DNA of 64,000 nt from Ruegeria atlantica (GTDB lineage Bacteria; Pseudomonadota; Alphaproteobacteria; Rhodobacterales; Rhodobacteraceae). The notes beneath the pieces are model-generated. The model was given only the letters and a program-made list of their open reading frames with translations. It was not told the origin of the DNA and searched no databases. This document shows, piece after piece, positions 27,044 to 35,177 of the stretch (its first letter is position 1; each line of letters opens with the position of its first letter). Location: positions 1-64,000 of the forward strand of contig NZ_WQCF01000011.1 of NCBI RefSeq assembly GCF_013032455.1, written 5' to 3'. The translations under genes were made by a program, and so were the position numbers.

Positions 27044-27463
27044 ATGAATCCGACTTACTACGTCATGGCCTTTGACGAAGCTCGGGACGTTATGCTGGAT
27101 CAAGCGCTTGGCGTTGACCCAAGTGACGTGAAGGCATTTCAATGCCGGGCCAATTGCACTCCTGAACCACGTCCTCTGCCCGGGTGAGCCGTTGGCAAGC
27201 GATGAGTTTTTCTGCCGGTTTCTTAGATTGGATGCCCACGCTAATCGCCTGCATATTGCGGGATCGATGATAAAGCTGAAAGATCAAACAACCGCCTGCG
27301 TGATGGAGCAGGTACCCATGAATGTCGATCACTGCACACGGCGCTTCGCCGCCCCTATCCGACAGACATTCAGAACCGCATCGCCGCACTTATGGCTGAA
27401 CACAAACCGAGCCAAGCAAAACTAGCCTTGAATCGAATTGCACTGCGATATGTGTTCGCATAA
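27044..27463 (+). pseudogene. Frameshifted acyl-CoA thioesterase (4HBT-like)
   Basis: Three consecutive pieces in different frames read like one small thioesterase: MNPTYYVMAFDEARDVMLDQ from 27044; from about 27153 in the next frame LNHVLCPGEPLASDEFFCRF, RLDAHANRLHIAGSMIKL and VMEQVPMNVDHCTRRFA; and from about 27355 in another frame TDIQNRIAALMAEHKPSQ to a stop at 27463. The central block matches the carnitine-cluster type of 4HBT thioesterase (a thioester-hydrolysing hot-dog fold). Two frameshifts indicate a broken gene unless they are sequence errors. In this cluster it would have released the CoA product made by BKACE. Confidence 0.55.
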
Positions 27464-27542
27464 TGTGACCAAACGCAACTATTTGCAGCGGTCAGGAAAG
27501 CATACCAGACGAAAGAATGACCGCAAACTGGGAGAAAATTAG

Positions 27543-28547
27543 ATGAAATTCAGAAATGTTACCAAGGGCCTGATGCTTGGCGCCGTGAGCGCGCTGATGT
27601 CAACCGCCGCAATGGCAGAAGACATGAAACTGCGCTTTGCCGGTGTGTTCCCGATTGATCATCAGGGCACCAAGATGATGGAACAGGTCGCAGCAGATGT
27701 TGCAGCGGCAGATGTCGGTCTGACAATCGAAGTTTTCCCGGCCAACCAGCTTGGCTCGGGCGAGGCGCTCTTTGAAGATGTGGCACGGGGTAACATCGAC
27801 CTGGCGGCGGCATTTATCTATGCCGACACCGACCCGCGTCTGGAATTCCTGTCGATGCCGTTCCTCGTGGGTGGCTGGGACGACATGAACAACATCATGC
27901 GCAACATGGATTCCGAGTATAACCAGATCTTGCAGGAAATCACCGACGAGTACGGTGTGCACGTAATGGCCCAAAACCCCGAAGGGTTTGTTGGCATCGT
28001 GGCCACGCAGGAACCGGCCAACTGGAACAACTTTGACGACAAAGGTATGAACATTCGTGTTTGGTCGTCGCCCGCTGTGAAAGCCATGGTGGAAGCGCTT
28101 GGTTACAAAGCCACGACCATGGCATGGGGTGATATCTTCCCTGCAATTCAGTCCGGTATCGTTGATGGCGCGATTTGCTGCACCAAGACGGCAACCTACT
28201 CGATCTTCGCTCAGTCCGACGTTGGCACTCATTTTGTCGAGTACAACTCGATCTCAGAACTGACCACGTTCTACGCGTCGCAGCGCACTCTGGACAAGTT
28301 GAACGACGAGCAGCGCGCCGCCCTGCAGGCCGCCATGACCAAGGCGTCCGACGACTTCTTCCAGTATAACCGCGACAATGACGCGGCCTTCGGACAGAAG
28401 CTGATCGACAAAGGCTACACCATCCTGAGCCTGAACGACGAAGAGCAGGCCGCGATGGCCGCCCATATCCAGGAAAACATCTGGCCCATGATGGCCCAGA
28501 GCGTCGGCCAGGATGTGATCGACCGTTTGCTGTCCAGCAAAAACTGA
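27543..28547 (+). CDS. TRAP transporter substrate-binding protein DctP family
   Basis: A 334-residue periplasmic binding protein of a tripartite ATP-independent transporter. The signal peptide ends at AMAE (residue 25). The mature protein starts with LRFAGVFPIDHQG, has FPANQLGSGEALFEDVARG (ligand-domain signature) and the Arg-containing GMNIRVWSSPAVKAM, where the Arg normally salt-bridges a carboxylate. Its ligand therefore probably carries a carboxyl group. GGGAG precedes the ATG. The permease genes follow after a hairpin at 28566-28590. Confidence 0.92.
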   Translation: MKFRNVTKGLMLGAVSALMSTAAMAEDMKLRFAGVFPIDHQGTKMMEQVAADVAAADVGLTIEVFPANQLGSGEALFEDVARGNIDLAAAFIYADTDPRLEFLSMPFLVGGWDDMNNIMRNMDSEYNQILQEITDEYGVHVMAQNPEGFVGIVATQEPANWNNFDDKGMNIRVWSSPAVKAMVEALGYKATTMAWGDIFPAIQSGIVDGAICCTKTATYSIFAQSDVGTHFVEYNSISELTTFYASQRTLDKLNDEQRAALQAAMTKASDDFFQYNRDNDAAFGQKLIDKGYTILSLNDEEQAAMAAHIQENIWPMMAQSVGQDVIDRLLSSKN

Positions 28548-28565
28548 TAGTCAGCACAACCAATC

Positions 28566-28590
28566 GGGCCGGCAAAACTGCCGGCCCTTT
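28566..28590 (+). terminator. Hairpin between dctP and dctQ
   Basis: A nine-base-pair perfect stem GGGCCGGCA/TGCCGGCCC with a four-base loop is followed by TTT. It lies in the 84-base gap between the binding protein and the permeases. It probably acts as a partial terminator or 3' stabiliser, giving more binding protein than permease. Confidence 0.75.
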
Positions 28591-28631
28591 CGCTATATAC
28601 TCACAAAAAAGAGAAAAGCGGGGGGACAGGC

Positions 28632-29246
28632 ATGTCGATTGAGAAAGATGACATGACGACGTATGTCGGCGACGCCGACGCAGAGAAACCGCAGAAAGTT
28701 ACCGACGAATTGCCGCCTATCATCGGATACCCAATGAAGGTGATCGCGTTCGTTTGCAGACAAATCGTTATGTTCTGTGGCTTCCTGATGGCCTTCACCT
28801 TTGGTGCAGTCGTCGTGATCAGATATGGATTTGGCGGCGACCTATTTGCCTATGAAGAATGGCTTTTGGCCTTCTCGATAGTGGGCTTTTTTGCCGGGGC
28901 AGTTCTGGCCTCGGCACGCAATCTTCACATCAACGCCGATATTCTTGGTATTGTGATCCATAACCCCCGGCTGGTCTGGTGGCGCGGGTTCATAGTGTTG
29001 TTGGTTGAGCTTCTCGTGATTCTCTTCCTGGTTTGGGCTTGCTACGTATCGCTGCTGGACGACTTCTCGTTCCCACGCCTAAGGGCCACTCCGGTATTAC
29101 GAATTCCGTTTGTCTCATGGCGTATCGCGATCATGTGTTGTTTTGGCTTCATGGCGATGTTCACCGCTGCGTATCTATACGTGCATATCCGAAAGGGGCT
29201 CGGGCTTCCTTTGCGGTCCGAAACCCTTAAAGGAGCCGCGAAATGA
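28632..29246 (+). CDS. TRAP transporter small permease DctQ family
   Basis: A 204-residue four-TM protein (segments at about 40-62, 72-95, 120-142 and 162-185) with an unusually long charged N-terminal tail of about 35 residues. DctQ proteins bridge the binding protein to the large permease. GGGGGACAGG precedes the ATG. It overlaps the large-permease gene by four bases (ATGA). Confidence 0.88.
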   Translation: MSIEKDDMTTYVGDADAEKPQKVTDELPPIIGYPMKVIAFVCRQIVMFCGFLMAFTFGAVVVIRYGFGGDLFAYEEWLLAFSIVGFFAGAVLASARNLHINADILGIVIHNPRLVWWRGFIVLLVELLVILFLVWACYVSLLDDFSFPRLRATPVLRIPFVSWRIAIMCCFGFMAMFTAAYLYVHIRKGLGLPLRSETLKGAAK

Positions 29247-30535
29247 TTATCGGCGGAAGTCTTATTATTGTCTGCCTGATGCTCTTGCTGGGCGTCAGCG
29301 TCTATGTGGCGTTTGGAGCTGTTCTGATCTTTATTGCGCTGGTTGGGGATCAGTCCATTACGGGCTATCTGCCGACCGGAGCAACCGGGATCCGCTCTCT
29401 GGTGCTTTTGGCAATTCCTCTCTTCATGATAGCCGGCGGCATCATGGAGAAAGGCCGGATTGCAGCACCTCTGGTGGCGCTGGCCGAGATGTTCATCGGC
29501 CACATAAAAGGCGGTCTGAACGCGGCATCCGTGTTGGCCTGCGGTGTGTTCGGCTCAATCTCGGGCAGTGCGAATGCAACACTAACTTGCATCGGTGGCA
29601 TCATGATGCCGCACTTGAAAAAGGCCAATTATCCTAAAGGGCAGTCCGCAGCACTGATCGTGTCGGCAAGCCCATTGGGTCTTTTGATCCCGCCCAGCTC
29701 ATCACACATTCTTTATGGCTGGGTGGCACAACAACACGTGCTGAAATGCTTCCTGTCTACGGTCATCCCGGCGATCATCCTGATCACGCTTCTGATCATT
29801 ACTAACCAGTTCATGTTGCGGAAGTATGACGATATCCAACTGACAGAACGTCCAAGCCCGTTCATGCCTGCTCTCTTGGGTCAAGGCCGCCTGGCCGGGC
29901 CCGCGCTGATGATGCCGCTTATCATTCTGGGTGGTATTTATGGCGGTATCATGACCCCGACCGAGGCCGCAGGCATCGCGGTTTGCTATGCGATCCCGGT
30001 TGCGATCTACTTCTATCGTGGCCTGACCTGGAAATCCCTGGCGCAAACGATCCAGAACTCAGGCGTGACCATTGGTGTGGTCATGGTCATGATCTTTATG
30101 GTTCTGATCGTGTCGGACAATCTGATCTCGCAGGGCGCTCCGCAGCTGGCCAAGGACATGGTATATTCTGTTTCGGACAACCCTATCGTCATCCTCTTGA
30201 TGATCAACGTGGTAATGATCCTGATCGGAATGCTGATGGACGACATCTCGGGCCTGTTGTTGGCAACGCCGATCCTGTTGCCGATCGCCCAAAGTGTCGG
30301 GGTTGATCCGATCCATTTTGCCGCGATCATCGGTGTCAATCTTGGGATGGCCAATATCACGCCGCCGACGGCTCCGTTGCTTTATCTCGGGGCTCAGATT
30401 TGCGATACGCCGGTCTCCAAGATGTTGTGGCCGACATTGATCTTCATCGTGTTCGCCTGGCTGCCGACGCTGATGCTTACGACATTCATTCCGGAACTGG
30501 CCCTGTGGCTTCCGGATTTGCTGCTCAGCCGGTAA
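29243..30535 (+). CDS. TRAP transporter large permease DctM family
   Basis: A 430-residue inner-membrane permease with about 12 hydrophobic segments. Family signatures seen: AIPLFMIAGGIMEKGRIAAP, CGVFGSISGSANATLTCIGG, SPLGLLIPPSSSHILYG, and near the end LGMANITPPTAPLLYLGAQI. It couples Na+ to uptake of the bound substrate. Translation is coupled to the small permease. A strong terminator follows at 30556-30584, closing the operon. Uptake of the compound degraded by the upstream enzymes is inferred from proximity. Confidence 0.93.
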   Translation: MIIGGSLIIVCLMLLLGVSVYVAFGAVLIFIALVGDQSITGYLPTGATGIRSLVLLAIPLFMIAGGIMEKGRIAAPLVALAEMFIGHIKGGLNAASVLACGVFGSISGSANATLTCIGGIMMPHLKKANYPKGQSAALIVSASPLGLLIPPSSSHILYGWVAQQHVLKCFLSTVIPAIILITLLIITNQFMLRKYDDIQLTERPSPFMPALLGQGRLAGPALMMPLIILGGIYGGIMTPTEAAGIAVCYAIPVAIYFYRGLTWKSLAQTIQNSGVTIGVVMVMIFMVLIVSDNLISQGAPQLAKDMVYSVSDNPIVILLMINVVMILIGMLMDDISGLLLATPILLPIAQSVGVDPIHFAAIIGVNLGMANITPPTAPLLYLGAQICDTPVSKMLWPTLIFIVFAWLPTLMLTTFIPELALWLPDLLLSR

Positions 30536-30555
30536 GAGGACCAACCACAAACAGT

Positions 30556-30584
30556 AAAAGGCGCCTGAATTCCAGGCGCCTTTT
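30556..30584 (+). terminator. Intrinsic terminator of the TRAP operon
   Basis: A perfect 12-base-pair stem AAAAGGCGCCTG/CAGGCGCCTTTT with a five-base loop begins 21 bases after the large-permease stop. The symmetric A and T tracts allow it to work on both strands. Confidence 0.9.
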
Positions 30585-30665
30585 GCGTTTGCGGATGGCC
30601 GTGTGAACAACCTGTTCCAATTCAATCAATCTGCTTTGTTCAGATCAAACGCGGCCGCGTTTGAC

Positions 30666-30761
30666 TTACTGAACATACATCCATGAATGCAGACCGATCA
30701 GCGACGCGGTTACAACGACCAAACTCAAGAGGCTGAGCGCGTCTCTAAAATCTTTTGCCAT
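30666..30761 (-). CDS. Possible 31-residue single-TM peptide
   Basis: The frame reads MAKDFRDALSLLSL, then a hydrophobic run VVVTASLIGL and ends HSWMYVQ; an in-frame ATG five codons upstream gives a 36-residue alternative. It has a charged N-terminus, one membrane-spanning stretch and a GAGG 11 bases upstream. The composition is protein-like but too short for certainty. The rest of 30585-31050 shows no gene. Confidence 0.38.
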   Translation of the reverse strand: MAKDFRDALSLLSLVVVTASLIGLHSWMYVQ

Positions 30762-31050
30762 TGCCTTGATCCTCATCAGGAGCTTCATTTACCTGACGCA
30801 CATATGGGGCCATTCTAGTTCTGACTACCAAGAATTCTCGCATACTCGCTTTGCAAATTCTGCATACCAATTAAGGCTATTCATAGGGTCAAATTAGCGG
30901 CTTGATATCTAGCTGTAACCAAACATCCGCAACCTGAGAGAAGATGTTGGTCATTTCAAGCTGAACGAGCGTACTTTTCTGGGTAATTTCGCATCGATAT
31001 GAACTGCGCTTTTGCCGCAATGACCGCTGATGAGTAATTGCCGCTGCCGC

Positions 31051-31454
31051 CTATCTTTTAAGGCGTTCCCAAACCAAAATACCCCGTCCTTGCTTTCCAC
31101 CAAAAACGACCCCTTCCGCCGTCAACTCCAAAAGTTCGCCGATTGGTGCCATAATTCGCAATTTGTCCTGCCCGGCCCAAGAAGCCTCGGTCGCAGCATG
31201 AACCCGGTGCCGAATGACTGCACCTTCAATTGACCAATCGCCGCAATATGAGAAGTAGCTGGGGTCTTCACTTAACTTGGTTCCCTCGACGTGCGTGTCT
31301 GGGTTCCAAAGATGAGCCGACATGAACCCATCGCCAGCGTAGACGATCCGGCCTTGCGGGTTGTTGCCATAGGGCAGCAGAGCGGACCGTCTTCAAACTC
31401 GGTGACGAAACTCTTCAATACCCATGTTCCGATTAACGAGATGGTCGTCTTCAT
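31051..31454 (-). pseudogene. Lipocalin-like domain protein with a frameshift
   Basis: From the ATG at 31454 the frame reads LIGTWVLKSFVTEFEDG, the opening of a lipocalin-like domain. It then loses frame near 31375-31390. In the next frame the protein continues as LPYGNNPQGRIVYAGDGFMS, AHLWNPD, FSYCGDWSIEGAVIRHRVHA and LELTAEGVVFGGKQ to the stop. Together the two parts make a normal-length domain of about 133 residues of the bacterial lipocalin-like family. A single-base indel separates them, so this is a recent pseudogene or a sequencing error. Confidence 0.68.
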
Positions 31455-31554
31455 TCTGACAAGGCTAACCCAGCAAATGGTTGCTCGGCAACGACTGGGT
31501 TGGACCCAGAACCGCTGTTTGCTGAGATGAGCAAGATTGGCAGCTCGCCGCCCC

Positions 31555-31680
31555 AAAAGATTTGACAAATACGGCCACGGTGCCGGACTACATCAAACGC
31601 TTGCGCAGCAAATCCAGAACCGCACCTTCCAGAACATTACGGCGAATGGATTGCTTGTGCGTAGAGATACCGGGCCTGCG
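31555..31680 (-). pseudogene. Possible remnant of a serine recombinase C-terminus
   Basis: On the minus strand the frame gives GISTHKQSIRRNVLEGAVLD, LLRKRLM, a stop, then VAVFVKSF. This resembles the segment of large serine recombinases in which IRRD-x-LE is followed by L-x-LR-x-x-LM and a VAxFVxxY helix. Only about 40 codons remain, with a stop, so it is a scar of a lost element. No other gene is seen from 31455 to 31851. The assignment rests on a short match. Confidence 0.35.
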
Positions 31681-31851
31681 AGCGGCGAGCGGGCGAGGTA
31701 GCCGTGCCCGGCTGTCGCAAACTAACTGACTAGGCCTTTCAATGCATTCTTTCGCTTTAAGCTATCGTAAAATACTGCAGGTTTATTTTGAGTCAGTCAG
31801 TTTGCAGCCTTATTCGACGTTGTAAGAAAATTGTTGTTGACCCAATGTTGG

Positions 31852-32757
31852 CTAATCCGCTGCGATTTTTTTAAAATCGCTTGGCGAAACACCGAACTCC
31901 TCTTTAAACGCCCGCGAAAAGTAGGTTCGACTTTGATATCCTGCCATTGCCGAAATCCGCTTTATGGGCAGATCACTTCGGGTTAACAGGTCGGCTGCCC
32001 TGCGCAAGCGTATATTTCTAAGTACTTCGATAGGTCCGATCTTGTATGCCTTGCCAAATCGCGACGCAAAAACCGATCTGCTCAGCGCGCATCTTTCTGC
32101 CAGGCTTTCGAGATTGTGACCAAATTCCGGGTTTTCGAGCATAGCTTCCATGGCAGGCCAGAGTTTTTCATCTGTTGCACCGTCAATCCACCACAACGAC
32201 GGATCACCAGCATTGTGCCGCCGCCGGAATAATCGAATGACGCATTGCTCCAAAAGGGATTCCGCCAGTGCTCGGGTTCCTATGTCCGGGTGGCTGACTT
32301 CATAGACGAATTGATCTAACGCCATCCTCACGCGGTCTGTTGGCGATAGGTGCTCGACAATCGGATAGCGAAGCAAGCTCAGTGCACCGCCACTGCCCCG
32401 ATACGCGATTTCGAGACGTCCACATATTGCAAACAGAGGCGACCCAACCGATTTGTCGCCGACAACAACATTGGTCATTCCTTCGATTGGTGGCAGATTA
32501 CGTGGCCTTGTGCTCCCACCCGCGTTGGTCACATGAAAGGCGTAGGTCAAATATGCCGGTGCCAGCAGAACTGTTCCCGGGCTTAGCTGAACATCAACAT
32601 TATTCCCAATGTTAACAGTTGCCGAGCCATCCAATACATAGTGCAATATGGCAAAAGGACGAACGCCGAAATCAACACGACAATCCCCACGCAGTTCGCA
32701 TAAGGCGAAGGGGCTCATTCTGATTTCTAGGGTCTCCAGAACGCGTTCGATCGACAT
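31852..32757 (-). CDS. AraC family regulator with cupin sensor domain
   Basis: About 301 residues from the ATG at 32757 (MSIERVLETLEIRM, the usual start of this family). The frame is open up to 32847, but that would overlap the divergent gene's leader and adds a non-homologous basic stretch. Residues 1-170 form a cupin_6-type sensor (FAILHYVLDGSATVNIG, VLLAPAYLTYAFHV). The C-terminal AraC HTH pair is clear: LAERCALSRSVFASRFGKAY and ISAMAGYQSRTYFSRAFKEE followed by FGVSPSDFKK. It faces the isochorismatase-family gene and probably controls it. Confidence 0.87.
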   Translation of the reverse strand: MSIERVLETLEIRMSPFALCELRGDCRVDFGVRPFAILHYVLDGSATVNIGNNVDVQLSPGTVLLAPAYLTYAFHVTNAGGSTRPRNLPPIEGMTNVVVGDKSVGSPLFAICGRLEIAYRGSGGALSLLRYPIVEHLSPTDRVRMALDQFVYEVSHPDIGTRALAESLLEQCVIRLFRRRHNAGDPSLWWIDGATDEKLWPAMEAMLENPEFGHNLESLAERCALSRSVFASRFGKAYKIGPIEVLRNIRLRRAADLLTRSDLPIKRISAMAGYQSRTYFSRAFKEEFGVSPSDFKKIAAD

Positions 32758-32863
32758 GCCTGGCCGCGGCCACTTCCAGCACCAGAAGACGCCTTTCAGA
32801 CGATAAGGCACGGCCTTTTTTTTATTATGTCCGCAGTTTTTGTCCATTCAAGGAGAAAGTGTT

Positions 32864-33691
32864 ATGTGCACTAACCCAAATTGCGACAATGAAACCGATA
32901 TTGGCCGCCGTCAGTTATTGACAAGCACTGTTGCCCTGGCGGCTGGTGGTGCTTTGCTTTCCGGGCAATCACTTGCAGCTTCAGATCAAGACGGTTCCTA
33001 TTCCGATCCAAGTGAGCCAGCACTGCCTCCGACGGACGTGGAAGTTGGATTGTCTGATACAGCCTTGGTCGTAACCGACCCGCAGGTGGATTTTCTGAGC
33101 GAAGACGGTGTCACCTGGGGCGTTGTTGGGGCATCTGTTCAGGAACATAATACTGTCGAAAACATCGGTCGCCTGTTTGAGGCTGCAAAGGCACAGGGAA
33201 TGACTGTCGCCATTTCGCCTCATTACTATTACCCGTCCGATCATGGCTGGACCTTCGGTGGTCCGCTTGAAAAACTCATGCACAAAATCGGAATGTTCGA
33301 TCGGAAAGGGCCGTTGACGCTGGACGGTTTCGATGGCTCGGGTGCTGATTTCATGCCTCAGTACAAAGAGTACATTCTGGACGGAGAAACGATTGTCGCC
33401 AGCCCTCACAAAGTCTATGGGCCTGAAAACAACGACCTGAGTTTACAATTGCGTAAACATGGCGTGTCGAAGGTTATTTTGGCTGGCATGTCCGCCAACC
33501 TGTGCCTGCAGGCCCATCTATACGAGTTGCTTGAGCAGGGGTATCAAGTGGCTGTTGTTCGCGATGCCACTGCGGCGGCGAAACTTCCCGAAGGGGATGG
33601 GTATTTGGCTGCCCTAATTAACTTCCGTTATGTTGCCAATGGACTTTGGACCACCGACGAAGCAGTTGAAAAAATTCAGGCTGCATCCTGA
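32864..33691 (+). CDS. Tat-exported isochorismatase-family cysteine hydrolase
   Basis: A 275-residue protein whose ATG follows AAGGAGA by seven bases. A Tat-type leader (GRRQLLTSTVALAAGG) predicts folded export. The isochorismatase fold shows the catalytic triad: Asp in VVTDPQVDF (D72 or D76), Lys in SPHKVYGP (about 188) and Cys in GMSANLCLQA (C214). Members hydrolyse amides, carbamates or isochorismate. A periplasmic location and a divergent AraC regulator suggest action on an imported or environmental amide. A hairpin follows at 33744. Confidence 0.87.
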   Translation: MCTNPNCDNETDIGRRQLLTSTVALAAGGALLSGQSLAASDQDGSYSDPSEPALPPTDVEVGLSDTALVVTDPQVDFLSEDGVTWGVVGASVQEHNTVENIGRLFEAAKAQGMTVAISPHYYYPSDHGWTFGGPLEKLMHKIGMFDRKGPLTLDGFDGSGADFMPQYKEYILDGETIVASPHKVYGPENNDLSLQLRKHGVSKVILAGMSANLCLQAHLYELLEQGYQVAVVRDATAAAKLPEGDGYLAALINFRYVANGLWTTDEAVEKIQAAS

Positions 33692-33743
33692 TGTAAGGTC
33701 GGATCTCAGAGTAAGCAGCGACGCTTAAAGTTTCAGTGCGTTC

Positions 33744-33773
33744 AATGCTTCTCCCCAGAGTGGGAGAAGCATT
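33744..33773 (+). terminator. Terminator-like hairpin
   Basis: A perfect 12-base-pair stem AATGCTTCTCCC/GGGAGAAGCATT with a six-base loop lies 53 bases after the hydrolase gene and extends imperfectly by about nine more pairs. No T tract follows, so it may stabilise the transcript rather than terminate it alone. The remaining bases up to 34109 hold no gene. Confidence 0.6.
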
Positions 33774-34109
33774 CACGCTGAACCCACATTGATTGCAAAA
33801 GGCTGAACGGGCGACAAAAGCCAAAAAGCCGGGCGTCTTGTACATCTGGCTATGGCCGCGCGGCCCGCGGGGAAATTGAATCACGCTAGCATTTGCGATT
33901 CAGGGCAAAAAATCGCGCAAATTTTATTTTTTCTTCGGGCTACGGGAAACCCCCAATATCGAATGCCAGGTTGTTTCGTTAACTGTGCTTTATCGAACGG
34001 GTTACACGGACGATACCACTTTTCCCCTGTGAGGGGCTGGCTACTTACCCCCTCGGCCGGCCCCTCAGCCACCGACCGTGACCCGTTTCGATCCCACTGG
34101 AAAAGGTGT

Positions 34110-34784
34110 TCAAGCGCTTTGTTCCATCGCGGAAAGAACCTGTGCGACAAGCCCAGGCAACGCCGCGAAGTCGCCAAAACTGACGGTGTTCAGTATCTCG
34201 TCGACCGGAGATTTGCGATAGCCTTCGGTATACAGGAAAAACGGCACCTGTGCGCGTTGGGCGGTTTCGGCATCTACCTCACTGTCGCCGACAAACAGTT
34301 GCGGACCAACAGGGGTGACAGCGGCAAAGCTGGCCTCAAGATGGGCGGGGTCGGGCTTGCGGGTCTTCAGGCTGTCACCGCCAAGAACGGCATCGAAATG
34401 CGGCGCCAGTGCAAGCGCCTCTAGCACATGGCGCGCCGGGGCTTCGGGTTTGTTGGTGCAGACCCCCAGAACGCAGCCCATGTCGCGCAATTCATTCAGA
34501 GCCTGCAGGACGCCCGGATAGACGACTGTCTTATCGCTTGAGGCTGCGTTGTAGTGGTTCAGAGTTATCTGGGTCAGCTCTGAATGAAGGTCCATCGGCA
34601 GGTCGTGATGATGGATTACACGCTCGACCAGTTTGGGTAGACCGTTACCGACAAACTGTTTGATTTGATCCTGCGGCAAGGGTGCGACGCCGACGCCGTC
34701 CAGCATTTTGTTGGTCGCCGCAACAATATCAGGAAGGCTGTCCACCAGCGTTCCGTCCAGATCGAACATGATTGTTGCGCTCAT
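34110..34784 (-). CDS. gph: Phosphoglycolate phosphatase (HAD family)
   Basis: A 224-residue HAD-superfamily phosphatase that hydrolyses 2-phosphoglycolate formed in DNA-end repair or by Rubisco. Motif I is MFDLDGTLVDS (nucleophile D8, acid D10), motif II VCTNK (about 110), motif III Lys in LKTRKPDP (about 142) and motif IV FVGDSEVDAETA (about 168). The helical cap between motifs I and II has the length of the Gph subgroup, so the symbol is used with fair trust. It faces the hemP operon across a 225-base gap. Confidence 0.88.
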   Translation of the reverse strand: MSATIMFDLDGTLVDSLPDIVAATNKMLDGVGVAPLPQDQIKQFVGNGLPKLVERVIHHHDLPMDLHSELTQITLNHYNAASSDKTVVYPGVLQALNELRDMGCVLGVCTNKPEAPARHVLEALALAPHFDAVLGGDSLKTRKPDPAHLEASFAAVTPVGPQLFVGDSEVDAETAQRAQVPFFLYTEGYRKSPVDEILNTVSFGDFAALPGLVAQVLSAMEQSA

Positions 34785-34879
34785 CGGTTTTCCCTTTGGA
34801 GTGATACGTTACGCCAGGCGTAACGCGCCTGAATTTCTGGTGCAATCATGTAAGTTTGGGGGAATTGAAAGAACGGGCC

Positions 34880-34910
34880 TTGACATACCTGACTAAAATA
34901 ATCAGATTAT
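34880..34910 (+). promoter_or_regulatory. Iron-responsive promoter of hemP (TGA-N9-TCA operator)
   Basis: A TTGACA -35 (34880-34885) is followed by the perfect dyad CTGACTAAAATAATCAG at 34889-34905 and an AT-rich -10 region (GATTAT, 34905-34910). The dyad matches TGA-N9-TCA, the iron-responsive operator recognised by RirA-type Rrf2 regulators in alphaproteobacteria (the related Iron-Rhodo box is read by IscR in rhodobacters). It sits between -35 and -10, the normal place for a repressor, and lies about 105 bases upstream of hemP. Confidence 0.72.
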
Positions 34911-35009
34911 GCGAAAGATCATCAGCCAGCCCTTATTGGGGTCAGCCAGAACATCGAAAACCGCAAATAGATCAAGGCATTTTGCCTGAGACCCTCTGGA
35001 GTTGTCCTG

Positions 35010-35177
35010 ATGAATATGCAGACCCCGAATCCCACTCAATCCTACGCCGTATCCATGCTTCCGGCCCACAAGGCCGAAGACCTGACCCAAGGTGGCAATC
35101 TGGCCCATATCGAACTGGGCGACCAGTTATATACGCTGCGCATCACCCGCGCGGGCAAGCTGATCCTGACCAAATGA
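35010..35177 (+). CDS. hemP: Hemin uptake protein HemP
   Basis: A 55-residue protein. Its C-terminal half, LGDQLYTLRITRAGKLILTK, is the diagnostic HemP signature (beta hairpin ending in TRxGKLILTK). HemP proteins are small iron-regulated factors needed for haem uptake, in some species by activating the haem receptor gene. The start could also be the second Met two codons later. Its stop overlaps the next start as ATGA, so the two form an operon under the iron operator at 34889-34905. Confidence 0.88.
   Translation: MNMQTPNPTQSYAVSMLPAHKAEDLTQGGNLAHIELGDQLYTLRITRAGKLILTK

Noticed and set aside
27488..27524. Inverted repeat GCGGTCA...TGACCGC upstream of dctP
   Set aside because: The arms are 23 bases apart and only seven bases long. 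Possibly an operator, but it is too weak to call without comparison.
31468..31500. Inverted repeat ACCCAG...CTGGGT with an inner GTTGC/GCAAC
   Set aside because: It is an imperfect structure with no T tract and no gene end next to it. It may be part of the recombinase scar but cannot be assigned.
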